A DNA stretch of 64,000 nt from positions 241,501 through 305,500 of the forward strand of contig JADKKK010000006.1 of assembly GCA_016720545.1 (NCBI GenBank), read 5' to 3'. Source of the stretch: Myxococcales bacterium. GTDB taxonomy: Bacteria > Myxococcota_A > Polyangia > Polyangiales > Polyangiaceae. This document shows, piece by piece, positions 46,718 to 55,362 of this stretch. A model generated the notes under the pieces. That model ran no database searches and had not been told where the DNA came from. It worked only from the letters and a program-made list of their open reading frames with translations. The translations under genes were made by a program, and so were the position numbers. Numbering within the stretch: the first letter of the stretch is position 1; every line of letters starts with the position of its first letter.

Positions 46718-48040
46718 TCAGCCTCCGAGGTCGAAGTGCCGAATGCGCTTCAGGTCGCGCGCGAGCTCCGCGCGGAAGTCGGGGTGGGCGATGCCGATCA
46801 GGGCCTCGGCGCGCTCGCGCAGCGTCTTGCCGTGGAGGTTCACGGCGCCGTATTCGGTGACCACCCAGTGCACGTGGCCCCGCGTGGTGACCACCCCTGC
46901 GCCCGGCTTCAGCTCCGGCACGACGCGCGACACCGTGCCCTTCGCCGCCGTGGAGGGGAGGGCGATCACGGGCACTCCGCCCGGTGACCTCGCCGCCGCG
47001 CGGATGAAGTCCATTTGACCGCCGATACCCGAGTAGATCGCGTGCCCCATCGAGTCGGCGCACACCTGCCCCGTCAGGTCCACCTCCAGAGCCGAGTTCA
47101 TCGCCACCACGCGCTCGTTCTTCGCGATGAGCCACGTGTCGTTGGTGCGGTCGCACGGGTGAAACTCGACGTCTTGGTTGTCGTTCACGAAGTCGTAGAG
47201 GGCCTGACTCCCCGAGACGAAGCTCGTGACCGTGCGGCCGGGGTGGACCTTCTTGTACTTGTTCGATACCACGCCGCTCTTCAGCAGCGGCACGAGCCCG
47301 TCGGAGAACATCTCGGTGTGCACCCCGAGATCGCGCTTGTCGCCGAGCCGCGCGAGCACCGCGTCGGGGATGGCCCCGATGCCCATCTGCAGGCAGGCGC
47401 GGTCGGGGACGAGCGCGGCGATGAGCTCTCCGATGCGGAGCTCGACCGGCGTGGGCGCGACGGGCGGGTGCGAGTGCAGGGGCCTGTCGGTCAGCGTGAA
47501 GGCGCCCACCTCGCCGAGCGGCACCATCGACGGGCCGAGGGTGCGGGGCATCTGCGCGTTGACCTCCGCGAGCACGGTGCGGGCCGAGGCCGTCGCGGCG
47601 AGCGCCGCGTCCACGGAGGTGCCTAGCGTGCACTGCCCGTGGCGGTTGGGCAGCGAGAGCTGCACGAGCGCCACGTCGAGCTGGATAGCCCCCGACGCGA
47701 ACAGCCCGGGAATGTCGGAGAGGAACACCGGCATGAAGTCGGCGTCGCCCCGCGCGATCGCGGCGCGCGTGGAGGGCCCCGCGAAGAGCGAGACCGAGCG
47801 GAAGCGGCGGGCCTGCTCGGGCCCCACGAAGGGCGCAGGCCCTTGTGTGTGCAGGTGGTAGAGGGTGACGTCCTCGAGGTCTTCGCGCCTCGCGAGGGCC
47901 TCGAGCAAGGGCGTCGGCGTGGCCGCCGCGCCGTGCACGAAGACCTTGTCGCCGCTCCGCACGCGGCGGGCGAGATCTTCGAGGCTCTGCGCGCGGGACG
48001 ACCACGTGGCTGGCGAGAGCTGCGGAGCTTCAGGGGTCAT
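46718..48040 (-). CDS. Acetyl-CoA hydrolase / 4-hydroxybutyrate CoA-transferase family protein
   Basis: 440 residues, normal for the family. GVHTEMFSDGLVPLLKSGVV contains the catalytic Glu that forms the glutamyl-CoA thioester; the glycine-rich loops VNAQMPRTLGPSMVP, QMGIGAIPDAVLARL and SGIGGQMDFIRAA fit the two Rossmann-like halves. It moves CoA between acetate, butyrate or 4-hydroxybutyrate, or hydrolyses acetyl-CoA; the acceptor cannot be told. Cytoplasmic. It may be cotranscribed with yjdM; 39 bases lie between it and the metallo-deacylase gene upstream on the same strand. Confidence 0.9.
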   Translation of the reverse strand: MTPEAPQLSPATWSSRAQSLEDLARRVRSGDKVFVHGAAATPTPLLEALARREDLEDVTLYHLHTQGPAPFVGPEQARRFRSVSLFAGPSTRAAIARGDADFMPVFLSDIPGLFASGAIQLDVALVQLSLPNRHGQCTLGTSVDAALAATASARTVLAEVNAQMPRTLGPSMVPLGEVGAFTLTDRPLHSHPPVAPTPVELRIGELIAALVPDRACLQMGIGAIPDAVLARLGDKRDLGVHTEMFSDGLVPLLKSGVVSNKYKKVHPGRTVTSFVSGSQALYDFVNDNQDVEFHPCDRTNDTWLIAKNERVVAMNSALEVDLTGQVCADSMGHAIYSGIGGQMDFIRAAARSPGGVPVIALPSTAAKGTVSRVVPELKPGAGVVTTRGHVHWVVTEYGAVNLHGKTLRERAEALIGIAHPDFRAELARDLKRIRHFDLGG

Positions 48041-48079
48041 GCGCGGCGAAGGATAGACCTCCCGGGGCGAGAATGCACC

Positions 48080-49273
48080 TCAGCCGAGCTGGCGCTCCAC
48101 CACGAGCCTGCCGCTCCGCTGGCGAATGCGCCGATACCCGAGCACGTGGAACACGTCGAGCGGGTAGAGCCGCGCAATATGGGTGTTCACCAAGAAGCGG
48201 GAGGGGTGAGTCTCGTCACGGCGCACGCCCGGCAACCAGTCGAGGAAGCGGTCGAGCTCGAGGTGCCGGACCGCCTCCGACGCGAGCAAGCGCGCGGTGC
48301 TCACGGCGCGACCCCAGAAGAAGCCGTCGGCGCCCAGCCCTTGATAGAGCGGGAGGAGCACGAGGCCGTCGCGCGGCGCGCGGATGGCGCCGCCCTTGTC
48401 GTGGGCCAAGAGCTGCCCGGCCCTCGCGTGGTCGAGGTTGCGGAAGCCGGGCTCCATCTTGAAGTGGTCTTCCTCGGCGATCGCGTGCCGGCTCACGACC
48501 TCCATCACGCGGGGCAGATCGCCGCGCCGGCCCTCGAGCAGGGTGTGCGCGGCGCGCGTCTCCACGAGCGCGCCGTGCGCGAACACGCCCGCCTCTTGGG
48601 CCGCCAGGAGCAGCGCGGCCTCCAGGTTGTCGACCGCGCCGGGGTCTCGGTGCTGCCCACCCTCGACCGTGAACGTCACGCACCCCTGGCGCGTCCAGTA
48701 CTCGGCGAGCACGCCGTCGACCTGCTCTTCCAGGCCCATGATGATGGGCAGCGGCAGGTGCCTTACGAAGTGCCGCTGGGGCAGCGTGTCACCGAAGATG
48801 ACGAACGGCACCCCGCTCGCGCTCGTCGTGTGGAGATCGACGAGGTACACGGGCCCGCGTGCGCGCCCGATGGCCTCGCGAATGGCCGCGAGGAGAGCCA
48901 GCTGCTCGCGATCCTCGCTGTCGAGCTCGGCCTCCGGAGGCCCCGCGTCGAGCCGCGCCACGGCCCGCTCGTTCCACTGACGGTTCAGGTCTTTCGCGTG
49001 GTAGCGGAGCCCCTCACGCATCGCCGCCACGTTGCCGGCGAAGGCGACCACCTCGCCGCGCACGGTCACGTCGCCGCGGGAGAGGCGCTCGAGCACGCGC
49101 CGCGCCGCGCGCACGCCGCCGAGCTCGTTGCCGTGAATGCCACCTACGGCGATGAGCGTGGGCCCGGGCTCGCTGCCCAGCACACGGCCAAGCTCGCGCT
49201 GTTCCGGGAGATCGGAGGGGAGACCCGCCGCGAGATCGTTCGGAGTCGCGTTCGGTTTCGTCATGCTGCTCAC
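48080..49273 (-). CDS. AstE/aspartoacylase-like zinc deacylase
   Basis: 397 residues. Zinc site H47xxE50 in GGIHGNELGG and H148 in VDLHTTSASG, substrate Arg/Asn block KDLNRQW (about 94-100) and general base E204 in FTVEGGQH: the succinylglutamate desuccinylase/aspartoacylase group of the M14 metallopeptidases. These remove acyl groups from amino acids. It does not lie in an arginine-catabolic (ast) operon; its start overlaps the stop of a COG2170 ligase gene (ATGA), so it probably trims or deacylates that ligase's product or precursor. The C-terminal 150 residues form the beta-rich extension usual for the family. Confidence 0.87.
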   Translation of the reverse strand: MSSMTKPNATPNDLAAGLPSDLPEQRELGRVLGSEPGPTLIAVGGIHGNELGGVRAARRVLERLSRGDVTVRGEVVAFAGNVAAMREGLRYHAKDLNRQWNERAVARLDAGPPEAELDSEDREQLALLAAIREAIGRARGPVYLVDLHTTSASGVPFVIFGDTLPQRHFVRHLPLPIIMGLEEQVDGVLAEYWTRQGCVTFTVEGGQHRDPGAVDNLEAALLLAAQEAGVFAHGALVETRAAHTLLEGRRGDLPRVMEVVSRHAIAEEDHFKMEPGFRNLDHARAGQLLAHDKGGAIRAPRDGLVLLPLYQGLGADGFFWGRAVSTARLLASEAVRHLELDRFLDWLPGVRRDETHPSRFLVNTHIARLYPLDVFHVLGYRRIRQRSGRLVVERQLG

Positions 49274-51318
49274 CCGTTGCTTCTACGCCGCGGGTGCTCC
49301 GACGCGGGCTCCACTTGTCCGACCTGATTTTCCAGTAACGCGGCCGCGATTTCCATGAAGTCTTCCTCCGTGACCAGGCCGACCAGGCTGCCGTCCTGCA
49401 CCACGGGGAGGCACCCGATGCGGTGGCGGCGCATGAGCGCGATCGCCAGCGTGGTGGCGGTGTCGGGCGTCACGGTGACGAGCTCGGCGCCTTTGCGCAT
49501 GAGGTCGGACACGGCGGTGTCCCTCGTGAGGTTCGCTTCCGACTCGGACTTTCGCGCGTGCTCGGTCATGTGCCGCAGCACCGCGCGCGCGGAGATGAGG
49601 CCGACGAGCTCGCCCGTCGTGGTCTCCACCGGGAGGTGCCGAACGCGCTGCCAGCTCATGAGCTCGGCGACCATCTCCACCGCGTCATCGGGCTGCACGG
49701 TGAGCACGTCGGTGGCCATGTAGTGGCTCACCTTGTTGTAGCCGGTGCGCTTCTCGTAGACCTCGTCCAGCGTGGCGTCTTCCCACTCGGCCACCGGCGC
49801 GCCGCTCTTCTCGCGAGCGATCGTGCCCGCCACGAGCGCCCCAAGCCGCTCGCCCGTGGACCCCCGCGACATGCCCGCGAGCGACCGAAGCATCCACCGA
49901 GACCCGGTGCGCAGCGTGCGTGCCCGTTGCTCCACCACACCCAAGTAGCGGGCCGCGTCGGCGTCGTCGATGCCCGCGCGCCGAAGCCCCGCCTCCGCCA
50001 GCGGGAGCAGCTTGTCGAGGACGAGCGGCTGCGCGATCGCCTCCTCGCCGTCGAGCCACGTGAGGCGCGCGGCGAGGCCGTCCCGGGCCGCGGCGTAGAA
50101 GTTCGCCTGCGCGTGGTCGAACTCCATGCGCGCGGGGAGGTCCTCGACGGTCGCGGTGAGCTCGCGCATGAGCCCCAGCCAGAACGCCGCGTTCGCGACC
50201 TCGTCGAGGACCGTGGGGCCGGAGGGGATCGCCCGCAGCTCGATGCGCAGGTGGGGCTTGCCGTTCTCGGAGATGCCGTAGCAGGCGCGGTTCCACCGGT
50301 AGATCGTGCCGTTGTGGAGACGCAGCGCCTTGAGCTCCGGCACGCCCCCGCGGTCGAGGGTGGCGAGCGCGTCCTCCCCGTCGTCGGTGCCCACGAGCGG
50401 GCGAAAGCGGGCGACGTTGTCCTTGAAGAGGGCCGCGACCCCTCCGCTTATCCACTGGCGGCCGAAGCTCACGCGCGCGGCGCGGTCGCGCAGGTGGTGG
50501 CCGGGGGCTCGGATATCGCACGACTGCTCGAAGAGGGCGATGCGGGTCTCCGCCCAGAGGCGCTTCCCGAAGAGCGTAGGGGAGTTCGTGCCTATCGCGA
50601 GGGTGGGGGCGAGCACGAGCTGCGAGATGTTGTAGTACTCGGCGAACCGCTCGGGCTCCGCCACCTGCAGGTGCACCTGGAAGCTCGCGTTGCACGCCTC
50701 GAACATGATCGAGTCGTGCTTGAGCATGAGCTCGTCCAGGCCCTTGATGGAGAGGTCGTAGGCTTCGCCGCGCGCCGCGTTCATGACGCGGTTGATCGTG
50801 AGGTACCGAGGGTTCGGGACGATGTTCTCGAGGCCGAGGTCGGACTTGGCGATGGTCGGTAGAATGCCGGCCAGCACCGGCTGGACGCCGAGCTCCGCGC
50901 CTCGCTGCTGGACGCGGCCGTAGAGCTCGCCGAGCTGCCGCTCGAGCGCGGCGAGGCCACCGCCGGAGAAGGGCTGCGGGTCCGCGTTGAGCTCGAGGTT
51001 GAAGAGCCCGAGCTCCGTCGTGAAATGGGGGTCGTTGAGGCGCTCGAGGAGGTCGAGGGCGCGCGGCGCGCAGCCGAAGGTGTCGTCGACGAGGAACATC
51101 TCCTGCTCGGCGCCGATGCGCGAGACGCCCCGCTCGAACATGCCCTCTTCGAGCATGCGCTCGAGGCCGCGCAGGTCGCGGAGCACCGTGCGCATGAAGG
51201 CCCGCCGGCCCTCGCCGGAGAGCTCGCCCGTGACGAGCTTGTGGGCGTGGGTGTTGCCGTCGCCTTCACCAGACTCCGGCGCCGTCGCGTTCGGCCCGCT
51301 GTCGTTCGCGCGGGTCAT
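49270..51318 (-). CDS. COG2170 (GCS2/YbdK-like) carboxylate-amine ligase fused to two CBS domains
   Basis: 682 residues. The ligase part (about 35-480) has GAEQEMFLVDD, TELGLFNLELNADP, ACNASFQVHLQV, APTLAIGTNSPTLFGKRLW and RIELRAIPSGPTVLDEVAN, as in glutamate-cysteine ligase type 2. These join an amino acid through the gamma carboxylate of Glu or a similar acid with ATP. From about 525 there are two CBS modules (VSHYMATDVLTVQPDDAVEM, and VSDLMRKGAELVTVTPDTA ending VTEEDFMEIAAALLE) that usually bind adenine nucleotides, so activity is probably set by energy state. Start overlaps the esterase stop and stop overlaps the deacylase start, both ATGA. Confidence 0.88.
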   Translation of the reverse strand: MTRANDSGPNATAPESGEGDGNTHAHKLVTGELSGEGRRAFMRTVLRDLRGLERMLEEGMFERGVSRIGAEQEMFLVDDTFGCAPRALDLLERLNDPHFTTELGLFNLELNADPQPFSGGGLAALERQLGELYGRVQQRGAELGVQPVLAGILPTIAKSDLGLENIVPNPRYLTINRVMNAARGEAYDLSIKGLDELMLKHDSIMFEACNASFQVHLQVAEPERFAEYYNISQLVLAPTLAIGTNSPTLFGKRLWAETRIALFEQSCDIRAPGHHLRDRAARVSFGRQWISGGVAALFKDNVARFRPLVGTDDGEDALATLDRGGVPELKALRLHNGTIYRWNRACYGISENGKPHLRIELRAIPSGPTVLDEVANAAFWLGLMRELTATVEDLPARMEFDHAQANFYAAARDGLAARLTWLDGEEAIAQPLVLDKLLPLAEAGLRRAGIDDADAARYLGVVEQRARTLRTGSRWMLRSLAGMSRGSTGERLGALVAGTIAREKSGAPVAEWEDATLDEVYEKRTGYNKVSHYMATDVLTVQPDDAVEMVAELMSWQRVRHLPVETTTGELVGLISARAVLRHMTEHARKSESEANLTRDTAVSDLMRKGAELVTVTPDTATTLAIALMRRHRIGCLPVVQDGSLVGLVTEEDFMEIAAALLENQVGQVEPASEHPRRRSNG

Positions 51319-52052
51319 TCGGTCCACTTCCCCAGGATTTTGGGCACCATAGCCCGCCACGTGACCCAGTCGTGGTCCCACTCCTTGCCCCACGACTCGA
51401 CGTAGTTGGGTATCCCCTTCTCGCCAAGCACGTGGGCGAGGCGGAAGCTCTCGTCAATGTCTTCCCACTTGCCCTCGCCGGTGGCGAAGTGGATGTAGCG
51501 AGTGCGCAGCACGTCGAGGTGCCGCCCGGAGAGGGTGGGCACGAAGTGCAGCGGCGACGACACCCGGAAGTAGTCGGTAGGCTCGCTCCGCTCGCACCAC
51601 TTCATGATGTTGAAGGTGCCGCTCAGCGCGAGCGCCTTGTGGAAGATGTCGGGGAACCGGCACACCACGGCCGCGGCGTGGAACGCGCCGATGGAAGCGC
51701 CCGCCGCCCAGATGCCGACGTCGCCCGAGCGGCAATCGGTGCGGATCGCCGGCGCCACCTCGTGCTTCACGTACTGGTGGTACTGGTGCTGCATCCACAT
51801 GCGGTGCTCGGGGCTGGTCTGCTTGTCGAACCAGGCGCTGCCGCCGACGCTGTCGCACGAGTACACGCGGAGCCGACCCGCCTCGAGGAGCGGCGTCAGC
51901 ACGCGGATGAGCAGGAACCGGTCGATCTCGTCGGCGTCGCCGCCTGCGGTGGGGAATACGAGGACGGGTTGCCCTGCGTGGCCCCAGCGAGAGAGGGTCG
52001 CCTCGCACTGGAGGCGCGTGGAGTGCCAGCGGGTGGTCTCGTAGGTGGACAA
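51315..52052 (-). CDS. Second putative esterase, first gene of the ligase-deacylase operon
   Basis: 245 residues if started at the TTG at 52050-52052 (STYETTRWHSTRLQ); no ATG or GTG lies near, and the frame further upstream is not protein-like. The fold is the Esterase-D type: VLVFPTAGGDADE, the nucleophile elbow AAGASIGAFHA, and KEWDHDWVTWRAMVPKIL with the catalytic His. No signal peptide. It is related to the esterase at 41236-42393 in family but lacks the N-terminal beta domain. The ATGA overlap with the GCS2-CBS gene argues for a shared pathway. Confidence 0.8.
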   Translation of the reverse strand: MSTYETTRWHSTRLQCEATLSRWGHAGQPVLVFPTAGGDADEIDRFLLIRVLTPLLEAGRLRVYSCDSVGGSAWFDKQTSPEHRMWMQHQYHQYVKHEVAPAIRTDCRSGDVGIWAAGASIGAFHAAAVVCRFPDIFHKALALSGTFNIMKWCERSEPTDYFRVSSPLHFVPTLSGRHLDVLRTRYIHFATGEGKWEDIDESFRLAHVLGEKGIPNYVESWGKEWDHDWVTWRAMVPKILGKWTE

Positions 52053-52642
52053 GGTCCCAGAGTACGGGGACGCGGCGGCGCTGCCAAGAGGCGCCGCGTG
52101 GGACCCCGGCCCCGGAGCCCTCGAGGCCGCTCGAGCGCTCCTGTCCCGGGACCCCGGCCCCGTCGCGGTGGTTCGCCCCGTCGCGGGAGACGCCCCGCGC
52201 CGCTCGGTTCCCCCAGAGGTCGCGAGCGCCCACCTCGTCCGCCGGCGAAACAATGTGCAGAATGCATTCAGAAGAGGGCCGCATCGTCTTCCCAAACGTC
52301 GCGCCACTTTTGGCGTGGTCGCACACGAGATCAACCACTTGGCGCGTCGCTCGTCGACCGAAGGGCGCGTGCTCCGGCGCGACGGAGCGAGAGGGGCGGC
52401 GGATCGACAGTTCGTCGTTGCGTGACGTACGCGCGCCGCTACCGTGCGTCGCGGCAGGGACGAGCCCCCCGTGCGCGGCAGGTCGCCCCTTTCAGCTGCC
52501 CACTCAGGGAATGTGGGGGGAATGTGGCGTGGGTCCTCCACCTGGAGGATTGTCCGGGGCCTGGCCACGACCAACAGTAGGAGACGCGCGCGGATCCCCG
52601 ACGTGTTCTTGGAAGTCTCGCTCGGAAGTCGCAACAGGCACC
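52053..52642. other. Intergenic region between esterase and integrase genes
   Basis: About 590 bases between divergent genes. It holds no protein-like frame, no recognisable attI or attC site and no terminator. A slightly AT-richer spot at about 52244-52266 (ACAATGTGCAGAATGCATTC) could contain a promoter. The stretch right before the integrase has a weak GGAGG at 52551-52555, too far upstream to act as its ribosome site. Confidence 0.4.
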
Positions 52643-53683
52643 ATGCAAACACCCCGTCTCGTCGACCAGGTCCGCGACGCCGTCGCGGAACGAGGTATGA
52701 GCCCGCGCACCGCCGAAGCCTACGTGGGGTGGACGCGCCGGTTCATCTCGTATTACCCAAAGAGGCGTCCTCTGGAGCTCGGCGTGGCCGAGGTCGAGGC
52801 GTTCATTGCCCACCTGGGCGCTGAGGGTCGCGTCGCGGCCTCGACTCAGAATCAGGCGCTGGCGGCGATCCTGTTTCTGTATGCGCGCGTACTTGGCAGT
52901 CCGCTCTCGGAGCCGGGAGCGATATCGCGCGCGAAGCTGCCCGAGCGCGAGCTGGTCGTGCTGACCCGCGCCGAGGTCGCCGCCGTGCTCGCGCGCATGA
53001 GCGGCGCCCCCCGGCTGATGGCGTCGATGCTGTATGGGGCGGGGCTCCGGCTGCTCGAGTGCGCCCGGCTCCGCGTGAGAGACATCGACCTCGACCGCCG
53101 CGAGCTGGTCGTGCGGGGCGCTGGCGCGGCGACCGAGCGCACCACGTTCTTCCCCGCCGACCTCGTCGCGCCTATCCGCGAGCATCTGGACCGCACGCGA
53201 GGGCTCCATCAGTCGGACCTCGCGGCAGGGGCGGGTTGGGCCGACGGACCGTCGCCGCCCGAGACGCCCGACTTCGCGCCCCGCGCGTGGGCGTGGCAGT
53301 GGGTGTTCCCAGCGACGCGCACCCACCTCGACGCCGCCTCGGGTCACAGGGGGCGCCGCCACGCGCACCAGACTGTGCTCCAGAACGCCGTGCGCGGCGC
53401 GGTCTTGGCGACCGGGATGAAGAAGCGGGCGAGCTGTCACACCCTCCGCCACTCGTTCGCGGCGCACTTGCTCGAAGAGGGCTACGACATCCGCGCCATC
53501 CAGGACCTGCTCGGTCACAAGGCGCTCGGCACCACGATGGTCTATGCGCAGGCTGCGCGCCGCAAGCCTACGCCGAGCCGCGAGGCGGCGACCCATCTCC
53601 CCGGCTTGGCACTCTGCCTTGCCAACGCGGAGCTCGAAGCAACGACGAACCCCGAACCTACCGGCGCAGCGCGACACGCCTGA
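52643..53683 (+). CDS. IntI-like tyrosine recombinase (integron-integrase family)
   Basis: 346 residues. Catalytic residues R136 (YGAGLRLLE), H266 and R269 (CHTLRHSFAAHLL), H292 (LLGHKALGTT) and Tyr301 (MVYAQ) are all present. The N-terminal SAM-like domain (MSPRTAEAYVGWTRRFISYY) and the extra region at about 195-240 (PDFAPRAWAWQWVFPATRTH then HRGRRHAHQTV) match integron integrases rather than XerC/D or phage integrases. No cassette array, attI or attC was seen around it, so it may be a lone or inactive integron integrase. It opens an accessory stretch that ends at tRNA-Arg. Confidence 0.85.
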   Translation: MQTPRLVDQVRDAVAERGMSPRTAEAYVGWTRRFISYYPKRRPLELGVAEVEAFIAHLGAEGRVAASTQNQALAAILFLYARVLGSPLSEPGAISRAKLPERELVVLTRAEVAAVLARMSGAPRLMASMLYGAGLRLLECARLRVRDIDLDRRELVVRGAGAATERTTFFPADLVAPIREHLDRTRGLHQSDLAAGAGWADGPSPPETPDFAPRAWAWQWVFPATRTHLDAASGHRGRRHAHQTVLQNAVRGAVLATGMKKRASCHTLRHSFAAHLLEEGYDIRAIQDLLGHKALGTTMVYAQAARRKPTPSREAATHLPGLALCLANAELEATTNPEPTGAARHA

Positions 53684-53805
53684 GCCATGGCTTGCCCATG
53701 GGCTCGTGTGAGTCTGCGGGGCCCCGCCGGCTCGAGAATTGTCGTGGACTCGCGGAGCCTTCGGAGAGACGCTGCCCCGCGGCGTGAGCCAAGCCGGAGG
53801 GATGG

Positions 53806-55176
53806 ATGGACAGGAAACAGCTCCTAGGGACTCTCTCTCTCTCGTGGAACCGCGAGGCGAAGCGTGCGGGAGCGCTCGGCGCCGCGCGTGTGTTGGTCGC
53901 GTCGGCGGCCCTCGTCCTCTCGACTCCGGCGCGAGCCCAAGCGCCTCAACCACCGAGCGCCTCCCCAGCGCCGCCCGTGGCCGTGGCTCCGGCGGCGCCC
54001 GCGGCACCGGGAGCCGTCACGCCGCCGCCCGCGGCTCCCGCGGCTTCGGCCGCAGCGCTGAGCTACGAGCTCGCCGGCGCTTCCCTGCGTGTGCGCGCCA
54101 CCTCGGGCGGCGTGGCGCGCGACCTGCGTGACGTACCCCTGGGGTGCGAGGGGCGGGGCCTCCTGCGGGATGGGACGAAGCTCTACGTCGCGTGTGGAAC
54201 CGCTGGGGTGGCGCGGCTCGATCTCGCCGATCCCGCCGCGCCCGTCCTCGAGGGCCGCACACCCGTCGACGGCGAGGCGGTCTCGGTGTTTCTGCTCGGG
54301 CAGAAGCCTTGGGTCGAGATCGCGCGCAGAGAGGCCCGGCCCGTCGACGCGGTCGGCATCGCGGGCGCTCCGGCCGTCGCGCATGCGAGCGCGACCGGCG
54401 TGGCGACCGTGGCGACCACGCCGCGCGAGAGCGGCGAGCCCACGCCCGCCGCGCGTCCTTCGGAGTCCCGCGTCGCACCCACGCGTGTGGGCGACGTGTG
54501 GGACGTCGCCGTCGCCGCTCAGCTCTTCCTGCCGTTCGGCACGATCGGCTTCGGCGCGCTCGGCGAGGCCGAGGTGGTGAAGCGTTTCGACATCCCGCTC
54601 GCGATCCACCTCCAGGCCAAACCGGCCGGCTTTGGCGCGGGAAAACAAGGGGGAGTCGGCACCGCGGTCGGCGTCGGCGTGGTCGCGCTCGACACCCAGT
54701 TTCTCGAGCTCGGGCTCGGGTTAGGCGCCGCGACCGTGAACGATCGCCAATACTCCTCCACGGGCGCTCTCTCCGATGAGTCGAGCTCGGTCGTGGTGGC
54801 GCAGCTCGTCCGAATCGGAGCGCGCGATGGTCTCGCGTTCGACGGGCGCGCCACGATCATCGTTCGACGCGACAATTTCCAGTTCGGCACGTTCGACGGC
54901 TCCATGCAGATCCCCCTAGCGAGTCGTTGGCACTTCATCACCGGCGGGGGAGGGGGTGTCGTGGGCTATGGCTACGGGCACGCCGGCGCGCGCTATCGGC
55001 TCTCCGAGACCACCAAAGCAGGCTCGTTCGCGATCTCCGGCTCCGCGGGGGTGGCCGGCATCTTCGGCACCAGCACGTGCGTCACGACACGGAGCGGCAG
55101 CTACAGCTACCTCGAGTGCTCGGAGCGCAGCTACATCGGCCCCGCGCTGCGGGTCGGGCTCGAGTGGCGCCTCTGA
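53806..55176 (+). CDS. Probable outer-membrane protein with Pro/Ala linker
   Basis: 456 residues. A signal peptide (GAARVLVASAALVLSTPARAQ) is followed by a Pro/Ala/Val linker of about 45 residues, a domain with LVIVD-like beta repeats (VPLGCEGRGLLRDGTKLYVA, GTAGVARLDLADPAAPVLEG) and a C-terminal barrel of amphipathic strands (VAAQLFLPFGTIGFGALGEA ... GPALRVGLEWRL). It could also be a periplasmic beta protein. Two Cys near the end are likely disulfide-bonded. Function unknown. The ATG at 53806 gives a longer n-region; a GTG near 53866 is possible. Confidence 0.65.
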   Translation: MDRKQLLGTLSLSWNREAKRAGALGAARVLVASAALVLSTPARAQAPQPPSASPAPPVAVAPAAPAAPGAVTPPPAAPAASAAALSYELAGASLRVRATSGGVARDLRDVPLGCEGRGLLRDGTKLYVACGTAGVARLDLADPAAPVLEGRTPVDGEAVSVFLLGQKPWVEIARREARPVDAVGIAGAPAVAHASATGVATVATTPRESGEPTPAARPSESRVAPTRVGDVWDVAVAAQLFLPFGTIGFGALGEAEVVKRFDIPLAIHLQAKPAGFGAGKQGGVGTAVGVGVVALDTQFLELGLGLGAATVNDRQYSSTGALSDESSSVVVAQLVRIGARDGLAFDGRATIIVRRDNFQFGTFDGSMQIPLASRWHFITGGGGGVVGYGYGHAGARYRLSETTKAGSFAISGSAGVAGIFGTSTCVTTRSGSYSYLECSERSYIGPALRVGLEWRL

Positions 55177-55177
55177 G

Positions 55178-55321
55178 TCACCGGTCGTAGGGCGGCGGCG
55201 TCAGGCGATCGACGATCGCGTGAACGACCTTCTCCGCCTCCTCGTCCCACGCGAGCGACGAAGCGCGCGTGCCGCGCCCGTCTTGAAGCCGGATGTCTCC
55301 GACGAGCACGTGAGCGGCCAT
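55178..55321 (-). CDS. Possible small protein, 47 residues
   Basis: MAAHVLVGDIRLQDGRGTRA, then about 27 residues ending TPPPYDR. Its composition is balanced and charged, unlike the shadows around it, but there is no family match and no strong ribosome site. It lies between two convergent genes and may be the tail of a lost gene. Confidence 0.25.
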   Translation of the reverse strand: MAAHVLVGDIRLQDGRGTRASSLAWDEEAEKVVHAIVDRLTPPPYDR

Positions 55322-55362
55322 TCGTGAAGGATACACGGGCGGGCGGTACTGCCGCTGGAGCG

